Shown one piece after another: positions 12,003 through 23,191 of a stretch of 64,000 bases of DNA. This stretch comes from Colias croceus (taxonomy: Eukaryota > Arthropoda > Insecta > Lepidoptera > Pieridae), in the NCBI RefSeq assembly GCF_905220415.1, contig NC_059548.1:4838501-4902500 (forward strand). The letters are read 5' to 3'. Position numbers and translations under genes: made by a program. The number at the start of each line of letters is the position of its first letter. Position 1 is the first letter of the stretch. The notes under the pieces are model-generated. The model was not told the DNA's origin. It saw only the letters and a list, made by a program, of their open reading frames with translations, and did no database searches.

Positions 12003-12190
12003 AGAAGCTGATGTAGCCTTATGCTTCCTGAGTCTGTGTTCCCCGACGAGTACAATATGGAGGTCTTCAAGAAAAGAGTGAACAGGTACCTTCTAGGAAA
12101 GCGCGCTCCATCTTAGGCCACATCTCAGCTTTCCATCAGGCGAGATAGTGGTCAAGCGCTTTCCTATCAAACAATAAAAAAAAAAAAAGT
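12003..12190 (+). mobile_element. LINE 3' end with poly(A) tail
   Basis: The final codons read VFPDEYNMEVFKKRVNRYLL then GKRAPS and a TAG stop (12114-12116), the typical carboxyl end of lepidopteran LINE polyproteins. A 3' untranslated stretch and an A-run (12175-12188) follow. The 5' extent of this copy is unclear; 11830-12000 is GC-richer and may belong to the same or another retroelement. Confidence 0.6.
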
Positions 12191-12675
12191 TAAGGTAAAG
12201 ATTGATTTTTTATTACAGAAAATTATAAAGATATACGACTTGGATCGCAATTAATTAAGAAAATTTATACATTTAATAAATACATTATAGCGCAGCTTTT
12301 CAAATAGCAAGTTAAAGAGCTATACAACCTCGGAAATTTAATTACTCCCGTACCGACACTATAGACACCATCCCTTAGAAGCGTCAAAATGAATTATGGC
12401 ACTTCATTAAGCTGAAGTGCTGTCTTTAGTGACTAAAAAGATTCCATTATATGGAAAATGGCCGCTGTCTCGTTAATTTAGCGCACTAACTGTTTTTATC
12501 TGATATCGTTAATTAACTCATAATTTATGTACAGGTAATGTAGCTATAATTTGATTTGATTTTTTCAAATTTTTTTCTTAAGTAACAATTACAATGTTCT
12601 GTCGGTATATATATTTTATTAGCATCCATCCTTCACTTCTATCTACTTTTAATAGCATATGAAACATTATTTGAA

Positions 12676-12800
12676 TGACCGGCATAGGTTGGTACTTGGT
12701 AGTGACCCTGCCTTCCAAGCCAGAGGTCGCGGGTTTGATTCCCACCCAGGGCAAATATTTGTGTGATAATTGTTTGCTCTGTGTCTGTGTGTTAATTAAT
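12676..12800 (+). mobile_element. tRNA-derived SINE
   Basis: Begins GACCGGCATAGGTTGGTACT and contains a good Pol III B box, GGTTTGATTCC (12732-12742), inside a GCGGG/CCCAC-like T arm. The downstream body (GGCAAATATTTGTGTGATAA) is that of a common lepidopteran SINE family, from memory. It abuts the Lep1-type element on its right. Confidence 0.6.
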
Positions 12801-12803
12801 CTA

Positions 12804-14222
12804 TGCTAATATTATAAAGCTGAAGAGTTTGTTTGTTTGAACGCGCTAATCTCAGGAATAGATAGGGAGGCGAGGTAGCTAAATGGCGTAATTCAACGGC
12901 GTCGTCGAGACTTATCAAAATCGAAAGATAAAATAATTTCGAAAAGAAAAGCTTCTATGGTAAAAACCATTTTAGCGGTGGGTTTGGCGTGTACGGATTT
13001 TCAAAAATGTAAAAAAAAACAGTTATTTGGGCATTCTCGAGCGCGTCAGATATTCATACTACGTATGCTCCAAGTGCCTCTGATAACAGCGGTATACTAA
13101 TCTGCCGGTTTGCGTGGTGGGGCTAGGCATATAAATTCATCAAAAATGCACAAAAAAAAAATTTACTCGAGCGCGTCAGATTTTCGGAAGGGGTGTTAAG
13201 TAGGCCCCAAGGAAGCTCCCCTTAAAAAAACTGACGATTACGGCATGACGATAAGTTACGATGAATTTTTGAAAATGCAGAAAAAAAAAGTCCTTTTGAA
13301 ATACTCGAGCGCGTCAGATTTTCATAGGGGAGGTTCATCTCGGTATCCTGAAAGCATATTTTCTTAATCTGACAAAAATGTTGGTGGGTTCTCTTAATCT
13401 GACCGAAAAAGGTTTGTGGGTTTCTTTTTTTGAATCATCGTTATTTCATATCAATTTTTCTTACCACCCTCAGTTTTCGAGATATACTCAAAAAACCGGG
13501 AGTTTGAATTTTTATAATGCTTCAAGTAAAAAAAGTTTTAACTTTGGACAAAAATGAAAAGAGACCTTTTTTTGTAAAATAAAATTACCTTTTTTGTTTA
13601 TTTTTTTGGAAAAAGTAAAGTTCGCGACTTATATGCTGCAACGCGTTATTTGGAAGAAGAAATGGCTCCTCCAGACTTCCGGTCATGCGGAAACCGGCAG
13701 ATTTTGTATTTTTAGTAAGTTTTAGATTATATTCTTCAAAATAAAAATAAAAAAAATCGCGCTCGAGAATGCCGGATTAACGTTTTTTTTTTACAAGTTC
13801 GCGACCCTATAACTCGGCGGCGTCAAGGACTTATGGTCAGATTAGTTAAATTTAGTCTAAAATCAACCCCCAATATCTTAATCTGACGCGCTCGAGTATT
13901 TCAGACTATCGATTTTTTTTTTTACTTATCTGATCGTCTATCCTAGGCGCGCGTCACTACATATAGAGCTAAATAGTTAACAAGGTTGTTCTATTAGGTC
14001 TAAGGTATCTCTCATATCTTAAACTGCCACGCTCGAGTATTACAGAAAATTCCCCTCTTCGCCTCCCTATCTAGAACTAATGGTCCGATTTGAAAAATTC
14101 TTTCGGTGTTAGATAGCCCATTCATCGAGGAAGACTATATAGGCTATATTATATCATTACGCTACGAGTGCTACGACCAACGGGAGAGAAGTCACGGGGG
14201 TGAAACCGCGGGGAGCAGCTAG
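12804..14222 (+). mobile_element. Lep1-type Helitron-like element split by a nested insertion
   Basis: 12804-12858 matches the start of the copy at 2524-2707, and 14074-14222 matches the rest, ending CAGCTAG. The 1,215 bp between is a separate element. GAA occurs on both sides of the insertion, consistent with a 3-bp target duplication. Confidence 0.8.
12859..14073. mobile_element. Foldback DNA element with CTCGAGCGCGTCAGAT motifs
   Basis: The ends are a perfect 15-bp inverted repeat, TAGATAGGGAGGCGA. Inside, the motif CTCGAGCGCGTCAGAT occurs forward at 13036, 13166 and 13304. It occurs reversed, as full or partial matches, at 13757-13767, 13881-13896 and 14023-14037. The spacing is nearly symmetric (130, 138 / 124, 142 bp). 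There is no long ORF, so it is non-autonomous. Superfamily not assigned. Confidence 0.85.
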
Positions 14223-14840
14223 TTATCTATACATATACATAATTATTCATTTAAAATTATATGTGTATGTATGTTTATCGGCCATCTGGTTTCCGTAACA
14301 CAAGCGAAAGCTAAGTATCAGATCGTGCCGAGTGTGAAAAATTGTCCTGAAATATTTAACTATTATTTAACATATCATAAATTCACATACTATACCTAAC
14401 TAATAAAAGGTCACAGCTACCCAGTGCTTACTAAAAATCACAAAGTTAAAGATTATATCCATAATCTTGCGAGCGTATCGCGCTTCCGTAGCCGGATTAA
14501 ATGTGAATCTGCAAACAAAGCTACTGTGTCAGAGTTACGCGTAAAGGTTTTACGGCAACTTTTTGAGACGTGGGATAAAGACTTCCACGTGACGACGCGT
14601 GAGTGAAAATTACGTCGTAAAATCATGGAAACGATTTCACATGTCGTATTTAAATTAACACAACAAGTAACTATTTATAAACACACAAAATTTTGACTCG
14701 TATTGTAACATCTTTCTTAAATTTAAAATAATTGCAAATTTTGGAAAAAATGCATCGAAAAAATTGTTAAAAATAATTTTTTTATGCATTTACGTCAGCG
14801 TTTTTGAACTAATTGTATTGCTCCGAACTTCACGCGCGAA

Positions 14841-14959
14841 TCTATACATATAATAAATCTGTAGAAGGGTCAATTCTGTACATTGAAAATATTGAAAAAA
14901 TAACTAGCAGGGGGTGTTACTGGATCGATACCAAACCCAAATATGTGATTAAAAAAATT

Positions 14960-14998
<39 letters not shown>

Positions 14999-15332
14999 GC
15001 CTGTCTGTATGTGAAGACATCACGTGAAAACTACCGGTTCGATTTCGATGAAACTTGGTATAATTATACCTTATTATCCTGGGCGTAAAATAGGATACTT
15101 TTTATCCTGAAAAATACGTAGAAAAAAAATTAATCTCAATTTTTCAGTTATCCATAGACGTTGTTCTGTAGTAGGTACCGCGAACACACGTTGCGTATTA
15201 TTATAGACCTAGCCGTATTTGGGTCCAATAGATATTTATAAGATGTCATTGTCCGAGTTACTCAAAATGGAGAAATAAACCATCCACGCAAAGACCGACA
15301 TCCGCGCGGACGGAGTCGCGGGCGGAAGCTAG
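14841..15332 (+). mobile_element. Lep1-type Helitron-like element (TCTG-repeat subfamily)
   Basis: Forward copy of the element at 11167-11649, with a longer (TCTG)n run (about 14962-15000) and the end GGGCGGAAGCTAG then T. It contains a TAGG at 15172-15175 that its partner lacks. Confidence 0.7.
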
Positions 15333-16103
15333 TTATAAATAAATTGGCATCTTATAACTATGTATGTGTACAACAAAAACTACCAAAGAAGCCAATACAT
15401 ACACTGATTAACAAAAGACCCTACAAAGACCTCCCTACCGAACCTCAAAAGCATTTCACTTGTCTGCAGAGACCCATTCAATTAATGAGACGAATGCTGC
15501 GAGGACAATACACTGCCATTATAGGCTTGAAAAGAAATTTCTATACAAACATCGGAATAAAAAAAAAATATCCATATTATCTTATCAAAGAGGTTTTCGA
15601 TGAAGCATTGAATTCAAAATAAACGATCACCTAATTGTACGCGAATATTCCAAGTCCATAATTCATATTGATGCACTGCTATTGGCATTTAACCCATAAG
15701 AGCTTTTCAGTATATCGAGTCGTCCTGTTAAGTATATCGAGATATACAAATAGTGCTATCTATAGATAAAATTATATAGTTAACGAATGACAATTAATAA
15801 TTTCTTGAGCCATTGTATTCTTTGAACAGTGGAAGCGGTCCTTAAGGAACTCTATCTTTTTATATTAAAGAGGATAACATTTTTATTGAACTATATTGAA
15901 CAGGATGAAATTTATCCCTCGTATTGTTTCTGCTAATTTTCGGTTATTCAGCCATTACCTTACCGCATTAATTTAACGTCGTTTTGATTTATACATTTAA
16001 TAAATCGTTAATCGGATAACATTTACACTAATTGAAAATTTGTGCATGACCATATCATGAATTATTATTTAATGATAGTTAAAATATATAATTTACTACG
16101 CTG
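15333..16103. other. Non-coding or unrecognised DNA
   Basis: An open frame at 15344-15622 has no ATG at its start and matches nothing I recognise. The rest is AT-rich with no visible structure. Confidence 0.4.
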
Positions 16104-18311
16104 CCCAGCCAACACAGATTAGCTGAATAAATTTTGCGTAAAAGCAATTCTTTTAACTTTAAGCTGGATAAAGTATTTGTATAACTTCTGTGTAAGCGCT
16201 TATACAGATGATATTCAAGCAATTTGGGCACAAAATATCTTGCTTCAATTTGGATAACATTTGATTAATAGCCACATAGCAGCTGAATAAATGTACAACA
16301 CACTGAATATCTTCTGCATAAATTCTGATTTTTCTTTAGTCCAGAAATTATACAGCTTTTATGCAGTTGTTAATTTGTGAGTTCAGATATTCAAATGATA
16401 TTCAAAATTCCGATCTTAGAAGTAGTTTTACAAAGAAATTATGCAAGTAAAAAATGTATAAATGTATTTTTAATTGTGACGAGAGTATATTTTGTGTTAT
16501 TATTACTTGAAAATTTGTTAAAATGTCCGCTGATGATCACTTCTTCAAAAATTGGGTAAGTAAATTGTTTAATACATTTATTATGTAAGTATAAGGTGAA
16601 TTATATAAACGCATGGCACTTTACTGTGAATTATCAATATGATAATTGTACATTTTTTGAGCGCCTCAAGATAAAGCTACAATTTAAAAGGTAAACAAAT
16701 GTGAAATAATATTGAAAATAAATTATCTTTACTTTTTATCAAATTTCAGTCCCAGCAAATAATGAGAATATAATTTTATATCACTGCTAATGTTTCCTAC
16801 TCACTAAACAAAGCGTTTCATAAGATAAATGGTGAGGATTTTTTTAAAGATGTTATGTCGAACCTTATATTAATGGCGGATGCCAATGCGGCGGCCAATT
16901 TGAATAAAAGTGTCTAATTCAGTGATTATTTTGCTTATTTCTGCATAATAGTTCACATACGACTACATATCCAGAAAATATTTGGTTTAAAATACAATAA
17001 TTATACATTTCTCAGAGAATGGTCTTAAATAACATAATGCAGTATAGTCTTATTCAGCTTTTAAGGGTTCTTTTTATAGAAAATAAATCCATAAATATTT
17101 GAGGTTGATGAGACCTATAATTATGTGGGTAGGACCCACTATTAGGTATTTAAAGTTATTTATTACAACTATGAATGATGCATTGCGTAATATTTAGTTA
17201 GACAATTGTTTATATTACCAACTAAAATATTTATTAATTTATTATTTTAAACTGAAACAATTATAAGCTTAACTAATATAGAAAAAAATTTTTTTTTTTT
17301 CAGAAACATGTTCAAAATCATTTCGACTCGTAAAAAAGGCCGGGTTGAATTATCAACAGTGCCCGCTTCTTGGGAGAACCAAGGAAAATTAGAACTACTG
17401 GCCAAAAAAAAAATGGCGAGCTTCTTTGCAAGAACCCTTAAATCCTACCACAGCCGGACTGGAACACCTACAACTGTACATTAAAATAATTTTTATTAAA
17501 TTCAGAGTTTTCTTCCAAATCAGTAGAACTTGTATCACTATCAAATTGTACAGTCTGTGATTGAAATGCAAAGTTGTCACACATATTATATAACTCTCGT
17601 TATCTGCACCTAAAGTTGGACCCGCGGGTCTATTTGTTTGAATCACTAATCCTGATGGTGATGCACAATCATCGTGTACAGAACCCTCTTCATTATATCA
17701 GTTTTGTCACAAAATGGTGAAATATCTGGATATAAACATACGATATCTTCAACTAATCAGTTATTTGCTGCTTTAGATATCCACATTTGTAACTGATATT
17801 GTTTTAAGCTGAATATAAGACAATTGTACGCTTATAGCGCTATAAGTTAGGTAAAACAAAGAGTTTATTTACAATTATGCAGAAGTCAGCTGTGTAAAGA
17901 AGAAAAAATCTAAAATATTCAGCATCTGAATAAATTAGTACCATTTCGTACACTATCCAGCTTAAAGAAAATATTTCGTCTACTATTCAGCGTTTTGCTG
18001 TTTAACTGCTTTGCTTGAATATGTTATACAGGACAATGCATAAACTTCAGCTACTGTGCAGATAATAGCTGTTTCAATTACTTTTATTTGAATATCGCTT
18101 GTTTAGCAGATTCTACTCTTGATTACTATTCAGCTTGAAATAATACCACGAACTTTATACAGAATTTAGTAAGCTTACAACATTATTTTAAATTATGAAC
18201 TCTCTTATTCAAAATAAAGCAATGATGTCAGCTGAAATACAAAAGTAATAAAACTTGACACTGATTAGTGTGGTATATTTTCGCTACTATCTGGCTTATG
18301 TGTTGGCTGGG
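16104..18311. mobile_element. DNA transposon with CCCAGCCAACACA ends
   Basis: The ends are a perfect 13-bp inverted repeat, CCCAGCCAACACA (16104-16116 and 18299-18311), 2,208 bp apart. Variants of AGCTGAATA recur in both orientations inside (for example 16130, 16280, 17046, 17808, 18129), like subterminal transposase-binding repeats. Flanks show no convincing target duplication. It carries two short gene-like pieces, annotated separately, but no intact transposase. Confidence 0.65.
16523..17483 (+). pseudogene. Possible transposon gene remnant, two exon-like pieces
   Basis: A short exon-like reading (MSADDHFFKNW, 16523-16555) ends at a GTAAGT donor, and a polypyrimidine-CAG acceptor sits at 17301-17303. 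The frame that continues across this junction stops quickly. The alternative frame from 17308 reads 58 residues, including GRVELSTVPASWENQGKLEL. The VPxSW...GKL pattern recalls the amino end of insect transposon-linked proteins with a DUF4806-like region; this is from memory and weak. Probably a dead coding remnant of the surrounding element. Confidence 0.3.
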
Positions 18312-21099
18312 TGGGTTTGCTCTGAAATAGTGTATTTACGTTTTAGGTTTATAATTATGCACCTATAATTCACCGAAACTAATATAACATTATGTACTCA
18401 TAAAGAATATATTGGAAGTTCTACTTTGAACATACCTATTAATAATGAACAAGTGTTTAAATTTCAATACGGAAATAATTAAAGATAATAAAAATTCGCG
18501 ATGCATTTATTGAGAAACCAAACAATAACTCAGCTTTATTACTGTACCGAGCTTCGGGCAAAGCGTACGAGAATATTTTCTATATATATTACTACCCTAC
18601 TGTAATATAAAATTGTTCCATCTCCGATATCAAACAGAATCCAGAAAAATTTATTACAGCCGCGTAGCATTATATCTAGTTGAAATATTTCAAATTTTTA
18701 ATCGCTCTTTCTGCCGAATTTAATTTCAATTTATATTCATATTCAGATCGCCATTCGGATGCACTCTCCCCAAAAAATATATTCAATGGTTTCAATTATT
18801 GGGCTCCGTTGATTACTGGTGGTTTTCTGGCTTTTAAATTACCTTTGTTATTTATTTAAATTGTTACCCTTAAGCGCCGGTCGTTACTTATTTAACCTTT
18901 ATTTAATCTACGTATTTTTCTCTGCTGTTTAATTCGTTTTAAAGCTTTTAATATGTTTTTTGTTACATTTTAAGTTGCATTGAAAATAATATGAAACAAA
19001 TAAAGTTTATAATTTAGTAGAATTGTCATTTACTATGTGATATTGAAGCTTAAATCATGATTTTAAAACAGAATAATAAATTATTTACGATAGAAGCTAA
19101 TTCAATGAAGGTTTACGGTCCACTCCCTAAATTAAAAAAGATGACAAGACTGTATTAATTAATGTATAAAATAACAAATAGTATTGTTAAAGTATTTAAT
19201 CTGACTAACTATGGTGTTTTATTAGTCTAATTTTTGTAGGAGATAAAGATAATATCATGCAAAAACCGCTCACACACGATACATTGCACACAGGTATTAA
19301 ATTATTAAAAGTAAAACCGAAATTCTGAAAGTATTAAAACGCGCAGATTTATCATCAATGTATGCACTATATATTGCCTCAATATTAGTTTATCCCAATT
19401 TTCCCATTACCCATTATAGTGCATTATAAATCCTTTTTAAAGCATAAAGAAAACAAAACTGATCTTTATTATTTCCAGACATCTGCCGCCGTTGAGAATG
19501 ATAATGATTTAAAAACATTCACATTATTTCATTAGCGACATGGATGTTAATTAAGCTCACACCGTAATAAAATTCATTACTACACGCTCAGTTTGATCCA
19601 TCAGGTATGTAAATGAAAGGCAAATACAGAGAGGAATGACCATTCGCATGACATGAGGACGCGTCGCTTTAACTCAAATATTACGGCCCTATTCGATGCA
19701 CCATAAGTACCATTCGAATCATAATAGATTTTAGGACTGTACCCATTACAATATAATATCATACTATGACCGTAATAGGAACGTGTCAGGATCGGAAAGC
19801 AATACCATATGCTCTACTATGCCCACTAGTGTGTATATTAGATGAATGGATTATGGATATATCGAGGGCAGTGTTTAAGCGCATAGGTATGTGTTCTTAT
19901 AAAAGGTGTGATGTTATGGAAAATAAAGGTCTGACCCACATGTGAGTATCTAAACTGTACTTGGTAGATCGAATACAAAAATGTTTAAATAACTAAATTT
20001 AGTAGTCTAAAATTCTACTATCTACTAGACATTATATTATACCTAACTAATTTCGATGCAATTTTCGTGTATACCAATTTAATTAAATAACACAATTAAA
20101 ACTTTAGCTCGTTAAATGAACTCCGTGATGTTGCGACTGAAAATCTATTGATCGTATCAGCACAAACGATACCACACTTGCAAACTATTCTCAAGTTAGA
20201 TCAAGTTAAGCTGCAGTCTGGTCTTGAAATAACTTATTTATGAATCGACTGGAACTAACTGTTAGTTTGTAGGTAAAAGTTGGGTTAGTGATCATAATTG
20301 AAAAAGTTTAGGTAATACGGTATTTTTGGGTTTGGTCCGCTGTTATTAACGATATTTAGGTTAAGATTAATATTTTTTAAGTACAATGCTAGAAATTCAT
20401 TACAATACAACTCCGCGGAATTTGATAAAGTTTTGTAACTACCTCAGTTGTCTGTAAAATAACAAAAAAAATAATAATTCATAGCTCATATTATACTAAA
20501 AAGCATTGGACCAACAATTTAATCCAATTATAATAATTAACGGCCGTAATGAAGTTATTAAAATACGCCATCCTTATACTAGCCGAGTTATTTTTGAAAC
20601 TGTATAGGTACAACAGATCTGCCCTTCGCGTAGAGAATGTTTAATTTGAAATTAATGAGGGGCCGAAAGCCACTGTCGAATCGCGCCAGTCCCGCATGCA
20701 AAAACCACATTGAAGATGCTTTGTCGGCATTATTTATTACTTCCAACAAGAAAATGCGACGGAAAACAAGACGTCCACAATGTTATGTCGGCTATTCGAA
20801 AATTTCGGTCTGTCGTTTGAAAGTTTTTGCGATACGCTCCAGTTGCTAATTAAAGTTCCATTAAATAATTCAATTTAAACTTGTTAGATGACATCGCTTG
20901 CGCGCTTAAAGTTGTGTAGAACAAAAAATGTTAGAATATTAAATTCTTGATACATTTTAATTTTGTTTTAACATAGCGGAATAATATCATTAAAGAATAG
21001 CTACGCAAAATTTGCAAAATTATTTAAACAGGCGTCCCAATATTTGTCTCCGAAATATCGTGATTTGTGTAAATGTTGTCAATATTGATAAGGGTTGTA
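18312..21099. other. Non-coding AT-rich DNA
   Basis: No recognised gene or repeat with clear ends. A basic 70-residue frame at 20637-20849 is not recognised. Confidence 0.5.
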
Positions 21100-21727
21100 G
21101 TCTGGGATACATCGCCCATTTTTGCGAGTGATTACTATCAAGCTAATTTTCCGTGAGTAGCTTTATTTTGAGGAGACGCCCAATAATTTCCTGTACGGAA
21201 CTCTCGATTGTGGTAGCTAACTGAGGTAACAAGGATAAAATATGTCGATTCTATGGTTCTCAAATATTTATTACTAACTGATTTTTTTTTTGTTCAATCT
21301 CAAGATAATTATCTAAATTATTCGAAGAAATATTTGTCCTACAAAATCTATGGTTTGATGAAAGAGTCCCCTCTTTCCAATGTGTATCGATAACGAGGTC
21401 ATCATAAATGATTACTAACCAGCTAATTTTTTTTTTGTTCACTTAGTTAATATTTATACAATTCAACAGACATATTGTCCTACAAATTGCGTGGTACGTT
21501 ATCCCGGTCCTACGCTAAAAAGTTGTAGTACAGATCCTTGATATAAAAATAATTACTATCAAGCTGAATCTTCGTGAATAACTTCGTTTCGATGAGTCGC
21601 CCAACTATTTCCTATGCGAAAATTCTCAATTGTGGTAGCTAACAGAGGTAGCAATGATACAATATCTCGATTTGATTATTTTCACAAATTTAAAAGAAGT
21701 TAGAAAAATTAATAATCGTCAATTTAA

Positions 21728-22513
21728 ATTCAACAAAAAATTGAAAAAAAAATTGTGTTGCTTGGGTTAAACATAAATGAAATTTATGCCAAGCTTGGAG
21801 ATCAATTATCTTGTTCACTCGCTATATGCCATATTTTTACAGGGAATAATTTCAATCCTGCTTTCTTTCGTAAAGGAAAAAAGAAACCTTTCAGTATTTT
21901 AAAACAAAATGAAAATTTTCAAGAGGCTTTTATTCAAATTCTACGAATTAAAAATACAGAATTAACAACAACGAATGAGGTAGTTCAAATTATTGAAGTG
22001 TATGTATGCAGAATGCATTCATTAAAAACAAAAAATGATCTGAACAAAGGACGGTATGGGTTATTTGAAAAAGGGTATAAATCAAAAAATGATGATGAAA
22101 AAATTTTAAAACAAAAAATCGTAGGATATGATCCTTCCAGTTTGCCACCAACAAATCAAGAATTGTTGCAACAAATTAAACGAACTGTATTCATCTGCAA
22201 TGTATGGTGTAATGCACACTTGCCCCACGGAAAAATTGCCACAAATTTTGGATGGACAATAATTGATGGTAAATATCAATATTATTGGTTTGATGGTCCC
22301 CAAAGTCCATCATTTGAAGAATTATCCTCTGACTTACAAGGTACCCTAATAATACTTTTATTATTTAATGATTGATTATTCATTATTATATAATTTACTT
22401 AATTTTTTCATGTTATTACAGAGTCAGATATCACGAGTGAGGAAAGTGAAACAGTTGAAAATGACAGCGATGTTAGTAGCGAAGATTTATCAGATGAATC
22501 TGATGAAGATTAA
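21728..22513 (+). pseudogene. 5'-truncated transposon protein, two exons
   Basis: Exon A is open from 21728 with no in-frame ATG near its start, so the amino end is missing. It reads LGLNINEIYAKLGDQL, then FTGNNFNPAFFRKGKKKPF, and later NFGWTIIDGKYQYYWFDGPQ. It ends at a GT donor (exon end 22340, phase 1). Exon B (22422-22513, after TTATTACAG) supplies an acidic tail ending LSDESDED and a TAA stop. The FTG...PAFFRKGK and GW...G.Y...WF.G patterns recall an uncharacterised protein family of animal transposons; the enzyme activity is unknown to me. At least 225 residues survive without a stop, so the carboxyl part looks recently constrained or recently mobilised. Confidence 0.7.
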
Positions 22514-22552
22514 CTTTTATGTTCACAAATTTTTGTACCTGGTTTACTAAAA

Positions 22553-22558
22553 AATAAA
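22553..22558 (+). terminator. Poly(A) signal AATAAA of the transposon gene
   Basis: AATAAA lies about 40 bp after the exon B stop codon, inside the long-TIR element. Confidence 0.6.
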
Positions 22559-23191
22559 GTTGTTTAAATTTACAAAGCTTTTTTCACTGTATCTTATTTT
22601 ACAAATAGGAAAACGAAAAAATTTCAATTCTTGTCGGACTAGTGATACATACCTGTTTTCTTGTAGGACGTTGTTTCATTTGGGCAGAGAACACACTAAC
22701 CTATTATGTAATATTTTTGTCCTACAGTTAGTAATGAAAAAAATGGTTTTGTGGTATCAACAATTTCTAAGCGTAGGACCAGGATAACGTTCCACGCAAT
22801 TTGTAGGACAATATGTCTGTTGAATTGTATAAATATTAACTAAGTGAACAAAAAAAAAATTAGCTGGTTAGTAATCATTTATGATGACCTCGTTATCGAT
22901 ACACATTGGAAAGAGGGGACTCTTTGATCAAACCATAGATTTTGTAGGACAAATATTTTTTCGAATAATTTAGATAATTATCTTGAGATTGAACAAAAAA
23001 AAATCAGTTAGTAATAAATATTTGAGAACCATAGAATCGACATATTTTATCCTTGTTATCTCTGTTACCTACCACAATCGAGAGTTCCGTACAGGAAATT
23101 ATTGGGCGTCTCCTCAAAATAAAGCTACACACGGAAAATTAGCTTGATAGTAATCACTCGCAAAAATGGGCGATGTAGGTATCCCAGACTA

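Larger units (their letters stand above)
21100..23189. mobile_element. Long-TIR DNA transposon, about 2.09 kb
   Basis: The left arm (21100-about 21520) and the inverse of the right arm (about 22766-23189) are nearly identical over about 420 bp, starting GTCTGGGATAC. TA is present at both junctions (21098-21099 and 23190-23191), consistent with a TA target duplication. The interior holds one two-exon gene remnant and its own poly(A) signal. A diverged direct copy of arm sequence lies at 21551-21675. Confidence 0.85.

Noticed and set aside
15344..15622. 92-residue frame after a Helitron-like element
   Set aside because: It begins without ATG and resembles nothing I know; it may be a transposon exon but I cannot support it.
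20637..20849. 70-residue basic frame starting with ATG
   Set aside because: Short, unrecognised, no flanking gene signals.
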